This document shows positions 57,223 to 64,000 of a stretch of 64,000 bases of DNA, piece after piece. The stretch comes from Ascaphus truei. Taxonomy: Eukaryota; Chordata; Amphibia; Anura; Ascaphidae. Numbering within the stretch: the stretch's first letter is position 1; the number at the start of each line of letters is the position of its first letter. Location of the stretch: assembly GCA_036426205.1 (NCBI GenBank), contig CM071567.1, positions 290,161,141-290,225,140 of the forward strand, in the 5' to 3' direction. The notes below the pieces were generated by a model. That model saw nothing but the letters and a program-made list of their open reading frames with translations. It searched no databases and was not told the DNA's origin. The translations under genes and the position numbers were made by a program.

Positions 57223-60200
57223 GGGCCTCATTCTAGTAGCTCCGATAACCAAGTTATCAAGGCTTTTGTGTAGCTATTGCAAAATTGTGCAAGGTAGCTT
57301 TTCTGAAAGCCTTGATAAGTTGGTAAGATCACACAGGGAAGAACATTTTTGGGTAATTTCTCACTCCTGGAGCAGTGTGAGTAGCAAAACATCTGGAAAT
57401 CGGATTAGATTATCGGAGCTCTGCATTTTCAGGTTTATCAAACATTCATCTCGCCAGCCCAAGGATGGCGAGATGGGATCTGCAAGAAGGACTTTGAATA
57501 AAAAAAATGCATTTTTCCTGCAACGGATTGAATCCGGGAGTCTCCGGACCTGATACACATTAATATCAGCACCGGAGACACCCGACATCAATTCGATGCA
57601 ATAAAAATACTTTTACAGGCAGCTTCATCACCTTAGTGGCAAACCACTAAGACAATGAAGGGGTTAACTACCAGTGCCATGTTTATTGTGGGTAGCAGGG
57701 ATTAGTGAAGGTGGTATTTGACCCATGATGGGTGTTTAGGCTTTGAGGAGGTGCTGAAGGAGGAGATAACTCTTTCATTACCTTAGCGGTTAATACCACT
57801 AAGGTAATGAAGGGGTTAACACTACCCACCCGGTAGGTATAAACACACACTGCAGGCCAAATACCACCTGCACCTATACCCGCTACCCCAAGTAAACATA
57901 AATAAACACAACAACCCTACTACCCCATTCCTCACCCCCCCCCCCCCCAACACATACAATATAATAATGGGCAAAATTACTATTATCCAGATATGGATAA
58001 TAGTGCATTTTACAATTTCAAATAAAAGATACAGCAGCATAAAGTAAACAAAACTTCTACTTAACCCTGCCAGGGTGAAGGGAGTCTTCATCACCATGTT
58101 CCACGTCCATGTCCTCTGTTGGCATTAACACAATAATAAAAAATACAATCTAATAGCCTCTAACCCTTTTATTACCATAGCGGTTAATAACCATGACAGT
58201 AATTAAGGGGTTAACCCACCCTCCCCTGCTACCACATGGGAGGCCTAACCACACATCCCGGCACAAGTACCCCCACCCTCTACCTATTGATTGGCACATT
58301 GGTACATCATACCCATATAATTTGGGCATGATAAGTCAATGATCAACATAAACAAAAATCAACATGCCCAAAAACACACAACAATTAACTCCAAACAATA
58401 AACAGAAATAGAAAAAATAACTATTAATTAAAAACAATCATTTACCAAAAAATGAATGGTCTGTCCCTGTATTTATCTGTACCATAAAGGGGCACAGATA
58501 AGTACACTAGCAGTCAATAGGCAATCAAATACATTAAAAGAAAAAAACCTGAAAAAATAACATTACATACAGTTCTGTACATTCAATATTTGTCTTAGCT
58601 TTAGATGTCTTCGCCCTCTGAATCCTGGCATATCCGGAAGCTCTTGACGTCATCCATCACAATCCGCCGCCATCCTCCACGAAAATCAGCATCAGGTAAA
58701 AAAGTCATCTTTCTTCCATCTTCTTTCATCTATTTCCATCTTCTTCTTGCATAATTTGTTCCTTTTCTCAAATCTTCTTTACTTGTAAACCAATGTACCC
58801 TATGTTAAATCCAAAATGGATGTTGACTCGTCGGCATCTTCAGCTCAAATGAGATGGAACAGTCCTTATATAAGGCATGTGACATCACATTTTAGGGTCC
58901 AATCAGGACCAATCCGATTGGGCTCTGTACCATTTGACAGACTTAAAAAAAAAAAAAAAATAAGGATGTGAAGTCATTTCCAAGGGTGGTGCATCACATC
59001 TTTAAACCACATGACTGACATCACATAGAACTACAACCAATGGGATTTAAGACAATCCCAGTGGCTTCTGTACCATGTGACATGTCTAATTTTTTAAAGG
59101 CTATGACAACACTTTAAGGGATGATGTCACATCCTTTTAAACAAATGGAACATATCACATGGTACAGTAACCAATGAGATTGTCTTCAATTCCATTGGCT
59201 GTAGTACCATGTGATGTCAGCCATAGGTATTTAATGATGTGATGTACCTCCCTTAGTGATGACGTCACATCCTTTAATTTTTTTAAAGACTGTAACATGG
59301 TATAGAGCCCAATCGGATTGGACCTGAACCCTCTGAACCTCACATGTGATGACACAGGCCTTATATAAGTCTGTCTCATTTTAGCTGAAGATGCCAACGA
59401 GTCAACATCTGTTTTGGATTTAACATGGGGTACATTGGATTACAAATAAAGAAGATGAAGTAAAGAAGAAAAAGATGCACGAAGAAGATGACAGAAGATG
59501 GAAGAAAGAAGATTTTTTTACTTGATGCTGATCTTTGCAGAGGATGGTGGAGGATTGTGGTGGATTACGTCTTTGGTTGAGAGCTTCCTGATATGCCGGG
59601 ATTCGGAGGTGAAGACATCTAAAGGTAAGACAAATATTGAATGTTCAGTATGTAATGTTATTTTTTCATATTTTTTTTGTATTGTATTTTTTCTTTTTAT
59701 GTTTTTGATTGCCCATTGACTGCTAATGTATTTATCTGTGCCTCTTTAGGGAACAGATAAATACAGTTACAGACAATGCATTTTTTGGAAAATGCTTGTT
59801 TTGAATTAATATTTCTTTTTTCTATTTCTGTTTATTGTTTGGAGTTAATTGGTGTGTATTTTTGGACATGTTGATTAGATTTGTTACAATATGGGCTTAT
59901 CATGTCCATATTATATGGGTATGATGTACCACTGTGCCAATAAATGGGTAGATGGTAGGAATACTTGTGTCGGGTGGGTACTTAGGCCTTCTGGGTTGGT
60001 AGAGTGGGAGGGTGGCTTAACCCCTTAATTACTATAACAGTTATTAACCGCTAAGGTGGTTAAGCATTAGGGGCCATTAGATTGTATTTTTTCTTCTTGT
60101 GTTTCTGCCAACGGAGGACATGGATGTGAAGGATGATGATCAGGAAACCCTTCATCCTGGCAGGGGTAAGTGCAAGTCTTATTTACTTTATTTATGCTGG

Positions 60201-60605
60201 ATGTATATTGTTTTATTTAGAATAGGCAAATGCACTATTATTCATCTGGATAATAGTATATTTGCCCATTACTGTAGTGTATGTGTTGGGGGGGGGGTGT
60301 TGGGGGTAGAGTAGATGGGTGTGGTTTTTTAAATGTGTATGGGGTAGAGGATTGGGAGGAGGGGGTAGTTGCCCCAAAGTTGGGTTTTTAGTCCGAGGGG
60401 GGGGGGGGGGGGCAGGTCAACCCCTTCATTACCATAGTGGTTCCACCACTATGGTAGTGAAAGGGTTAAATCCTCCCGCAACCTTTCCAGCAGACCTAAA
60501 CACCCACCCTGGGGCTACTACCCCTTCATCCACCCCCTCTGCCCCAAATAAAGAGGCTATTGAAGTTAAACCCCTTCATTGCCTTAGTGGCTCAAGCTTA
60601 GTCCC
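57223..60605. mobile_element. Giant foldback element D
   Basis: The left terminus GGGCCTCATTCTAGTAGCTC is followed by a hairpin (57520-57599) and then a palindrome of about 3 kb. The left arm (about 57635-59095) and right arm (about 59150-60605) pair across a centre near 59121. Matching pairs include the C-run at 57938 with the G-run at 60281, GGATAATAG boxes, CACAGATAA/TTATCTGTG boxes, GAAGATG runs, and CCATGTGATGTC with its inverse beside the centre. CRE sites lie at 58645 and 59260. No transposase ORF. A right TIR is not visible. Confidence 0.75.
57520..57599. repeat. Subterminal hairpin of element D
   Basis: GCAACGGATTGAATCCGGGA pairs with the inverted CCCGACATCAATTCGATGC end, with a GTCTCCGG / CCGGAGAC pair and GATA...TATC between. 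Same design as 12421-12500. Confidence 0.75.
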
Positions 60606-60841
60606 GCTGTCCCCTGCATTCCTCTGTAACCTCTCCCATTATAGTTTTTGCCACACAGTTTTATGCAAGCTCATGGGATGGTTTAATGTCTGTGTCTGTC
60701 TAAAAAAATTAAGTTGCTGGTAAGTTACAGAAAATTAATGTTTCACCCTGCCTAACTATCTTCTTCTCTTCCTTCAAAAAGTAGCTGGTCAAACTCCTTG
60801 AATGCTCTTAGTAGTTTTAGTTTGTTGTTGAAGTTTAATAT

Positions 60842-61740
60842 TGTAACGCGTAGCTCACCACAAATGAAGCGCGACCGCTGTGCTGAGGTAGGGAATTGAT
60901 TAACACCAACCCTAGCCACGCGGGCACGCCTAGGATGTAGATTGGTCGTGCAAGCTAGGTCAGGATTATAGATGTGAGAATAGTTGTAAGTACTTGCCAG
61001 GTCAGGAGTGGAGAGTTGTGGATCGTCAGGGTGCATAGCCAAGTTCGGGATTGGAGAGTAGCGGATCGTCGGGGTACGTAGCCAGGTTCAGGATAGGAAA
61101 GTATCGGATCGTTGGAGTACTTAGCCAAGGTCAGGACTGGAGACAGGAGAATGGTCATTCGTTGCTGGATCAGGAGAGGAGAGGTGCGGAGTCCAAGGGC
61201 GGATGCATGGTCAGGCAACAAGAGGTTAACAGGCACGGCAAGGCAAGGTCACAGAACAGGAATGCAGCAAGGCACGGCGTCACACTAGACTATGCTCATC
61301 AATGAGAGTATGCAGCAGGAAGGAAGACCTTCCAATAGCAAGCCAGGGCGAACCAGGAAGTAGAATCCAATAGGCTGCTGGTGCACACAGATTGGCCCTA
61401 TGATGCAGCCTGATCAGGGATGGAGACGGGGCCGATCGCGCACGTCATAGAGGTCAGGGGGCGGAGCCTAGAAAACGCATCACTCCCACACCGATCCTGT
61501 CCATAATCAGAGCGGGGGCGGAGCTTGGAAAGCACGTCAGCAGGGAGGCTGGACGAGCGCACCTGTCGTGCGCCAGAGTGGGGGGCAGAGTCAGAACCCA
61601 CGGGCAGTGAGTTACACTGTGCAAGATTCGTGCATGCGTGCGTAGCAGGACCACGAGATAGCGCATCCTGGGTGTCTGTTGCGGGAGGATTATTGAGGTG
61701 AGGAGACAGTCTGCGACCGTCAGGATGGCGAATCCTCACA
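60842..61740 (-). mobile_element. Solo LTR with internal minisatellite
   Basis: The plus-strand reading starts TGTAACGCG and ends ATCCTCACA, flanked by AATAT at 60837-60841 and 61741-61745, an exact 5-bp duplication. By comparison with 23137-23705, whose end is ...CGTTACA, the LTR points to the minus strand. A 43-bp tandem repeat fills 60996-61145. CpG-rich. No gag/pol remains. Confidence 0.85.
60996..61145. repeat. 43-bp minisatellite, 3.5 copies
   Basis: Unit starts at 60996, 61038, 61081 and 61124 with GCCARGKTCRGGAN, then TGGAGAGTNGNGGATCGTC. Copies differ at several positions. Confidence 0.9.
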
Positions 61741-61779
61741 AATATCTTTGCTATTACAGTATGTGTCTTTGCATGTTAT

Positions 61780-62340
61780 TTTGGTCTTGTCTCACCGATT
61801 CCACTCTATGGATTATCTGAATTATCATTGGATAGTCATCAGAGGATAGGACAACATTTTTGCTAGCCATTAATCACAGAATTCAAGCAATTGATTTTTC
61901 TTTAAAGTTTCTGGAACCTCTACAATTCCGATATTGTTTAATCTAAACTGTTTATCTAGTTTCTCTACCAAAACTTTCTTTTTCTTTTGCAAATCGTTCA
62001 TAGATTCCTGAATATATATTTAAAAGGTGGTCCTCAACTGTATTTATTCTTGCCTCAGCTTTCTCCACCTTGCATCTATGAGCTGTGAGTTCACATTCTA
62101 GTTAATCTATTGATTTTTTTAATTTGCTGTGTTATATTCTAGGCTTAGCATAAGTTCTCTTGCAACTGCATTGGCAATTATGTCATAGTAATATCTTTGT
62201 ATTTGTGGGTTAATTTCTGAACTGTTACCGTCGTTTTCCTTTCCTGTTGCCTCATGGATTTCTGTCATCTTTGTAGCTTCCCTCCAAGTTGCTATAAAAT
62301 AAAATTTTAACATATATTTTTTTTTAAATGTACCTCTTCT
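61780..62340 (-). pseudogene. L1 ORF1-like remnant
   Basis: Minus-strand frames give LECELTAHRCKVEKAEARIN, TVEDHLLNI, then VLVEKLDKQFRLNNIGIVEV and PETLKKNQLLEF. This is the coiled-coil tail and the start of the RRM of an L1-type ORF1 (...LENRxRRNNLRIVGLPE). The initial 64-codon frame is 62313-62119. Frameshifts and stops break it. Confidence 0.55.
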
Positions 62341-63982
62341 TCAAAGTAGCTTACTCGTATCCTAAATGCAGCAGTTGCCAAAGTTCCCATGACAGTTCTT
62401 GAATGGGAAGGCTGCAATTGCAGGGCGAGGGGACATTTGTCCTGGCTGCCCCCTCTCCACATGGTGCAAACCCAGATCATTCTAGAAGACTTTGATCAAC
62501 ATAACAGAAGCATGCATTGGAAATGTTGTTTCCTTTACCTCCTGAAATTTAAATGGTTATAACATTTACAGTATGTTTACCTAGACTGTACCTCTTTGTT
62601 TGGAATTAGCTTTTCAATTCAAACTATAGTTGCTCCGGTTTATAGGAGTGGTTTTACTTTACAACACAAACTGTTTTACTGCAAATTGTGCACTCCATCT
62701 GTATAAAACAGTATATTTTAAACCAAAGTTTGGAATCTCAGAAACATTTCAACAGACAGCTGCTACAGTATATCTGCAATTCATTCCACACTGTATGTTT
62801 CAACTAGTTTAAGAGTTACATCTTAACTTTCCATAATACTTCATGCAGGGGAGCAGATTGTACTCAATGATTTCATAAAATAATAATCTTAAAACCTATA
62901 AAATATGTCAATTTTGTGGTAAATTGTCTGATATCTGATGTTGGCATGCTGGTTTCTTCACTTGTCTAGCACACTTTTTTTTTATCTTTAAGCTTGGTAA
63001 CTATACTATGCAATCAAGAAAGCTACAATTTTCCTACTTATTGGAGCAGTGAACCGCCGTTTCAAATGTTTGTATAGGAAAATTGTGCAAGCTACTAATT
63101 TTGTTCTGCTTCCACTTGTTTGTACCATATAAATTGTGCAAAATAAAAGTTAATTATACAAAGTTTGATCGGTAATGTTGAATAAATATCATGGTGTGAC
63201 ATTCCAAAAGTGTTTGGTCTTGTTATAGTTTGCTTTTACTAAAATACAATAGCTTTTAAATGCAATTACCTTATTTCTATTTTTTTTTATAGTTACTGTA
63301 TCTGTATTAGAATATGGAAAGACTTTAATGACAGCTCTCACACTGGGTCCCTCTATTTTAAACTCAAGATACATATTATTTGCAATTAGCGTGATGAAAT
63401 CATCAGGAATTAATCATTCCTATTGAACCAGGTTTCAAATGCACCTCATATGTACCACTAACTTAAAAGGGAATAACAAAAAATATATAAAAATAATAAA
63501 GTTTTATTTATCTTCAACAACGATGCTTGTGATTTATTTACAGTGATTATATAAACATTGAATTTAAAATCCCCAAGAAGGAGCATATCCCAATTATTGG
63601 CCACTGTATAAATCCCAAATATAGTGTATTTTCGGTCAAATAGCTGGAAGCAAATAACCTGTATTGATATATACTCTTTATTTAGACAGTTCTATAGTGC
63701 TGTGTTGTAATGCCTTGCACTAGAATTGACTGAAATGGAGTATCAATTGTTGCTATTGTTTGAGTACCTTAATAGAGAGTTATGTATATCTCTTTGAACC
63801 AATATCATCAAATTGGCTAGTAACTGTTAGTCTCAATAGTGATTGAATAAATAAACGCCCTGCTTAAATCAGTAGTAGAACACCAGATGTATATACCACA
63901 ACTGCCCCTAGGTTTAATTAGATGCCAATCACATTCGTCTGCCTATAAGTACTTGGTGTACAAATGACAAAGATCTCAGCAG
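62341..63982. other. AT-rich unassigned interval
   Basis: No recognised coding segment, RNA gene or repeat boundary. Confidence 0.5.
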
Positions 63983-64000
63983 ATATATATATATATATAT
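63983..64000. repeat. (TA)n at window edge
   Basis: TA repeat running off the end of the window. Confidence 0.9.

Overview
This window looks like repeat-packed, non-genic vertebrate nuclear DNA, most likely from an amphibian (probably a frog). It is AT-rich overall with local CpG-rich islands. It has long (TA)n tracts, many foldback DNA elements, several Penelope-like retroelements (PLEs) and degraded LINE and LTR copies. I found no host protein-coding gene with a credible exon structure and no tRNA or rRNA gene. Nearly every recognisable coding stretch is transposon-derived, and all are broken except possibly one ORF that runs into an assembly gap. The organism call is inference from the mix of repeats.

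Layout. 1-665: polypyrimidine DNA. 1192-3264: foldback element A. 4435-7120: a plus-strand PLE (PLE-1) split by a solo LTR (5188-5762). 9250-11530: minus-strand L1-type ORF2 remnant. 11545-12844: half of a second foldback element (B), abutting a third at a shared TAA. 13425-15700: nested small elements. 21560-22628: L1-type 3' end. 23137-23705: LTR inside another repeat. 24000-24150: inverted PLE terminus. 24640-26175: decayed PLE-2. 26190-30830: a CR1-like LINE 3' end split by a 3.6-kb PLE (PLE-3) with a 13-bp target duplication. 31950-33567: PLE terminal unit with an LTR inside. 33730-36180: two more PLE terminal units. 36571-42072: a nearly complete minus-strand PLE (PLE-4) between (TA)n tracts. 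43225-44830: a ribozyme-flanked element with a GC-rich ORF and an assembly gap. 45840-46470: Harbinger-type Myb/SANT pseudogene. 48538-50090: LTR carrying a palindromic PLE terminus. 50091-51650: L1-type 3' end. 51746-51890: hAT-type MITE. 54380-56260: CpG-rich repeats. 56334-56793: TIR-bounded MITE. 57223-60605: giant palindrome D. 60842-61740: solo LTR with a minisatellite. 61780-62340: L1 ORF1-like remnant. The rest is AT-rich DNA.

The most interesting signal is a set of hammerhead ribozyme (HHR) motifs in the PLE terminal repeats. Copies at 43653-43697 and 44508-44552 have a complete core, a 4-bp stem II, a 6-bp stem I and a GUC cleavage site. In the first, the predicted cleavage point is 18 nt upstream of an ATG opening a GC-rich ORF that resembles a gag/ORF1-like protein. 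HHRs in PLEs are established (work of Cervera and De la Peña). A ribozyme-flanked element carrying this kind of ORF is not something I recognise. Other HHR motifs, intact to degenerate, lie at 34449, 35121, 36108, 36660, 41805 and 43333, with weaker relatives at 4594, 21410, 24030, 27826 and 31972.
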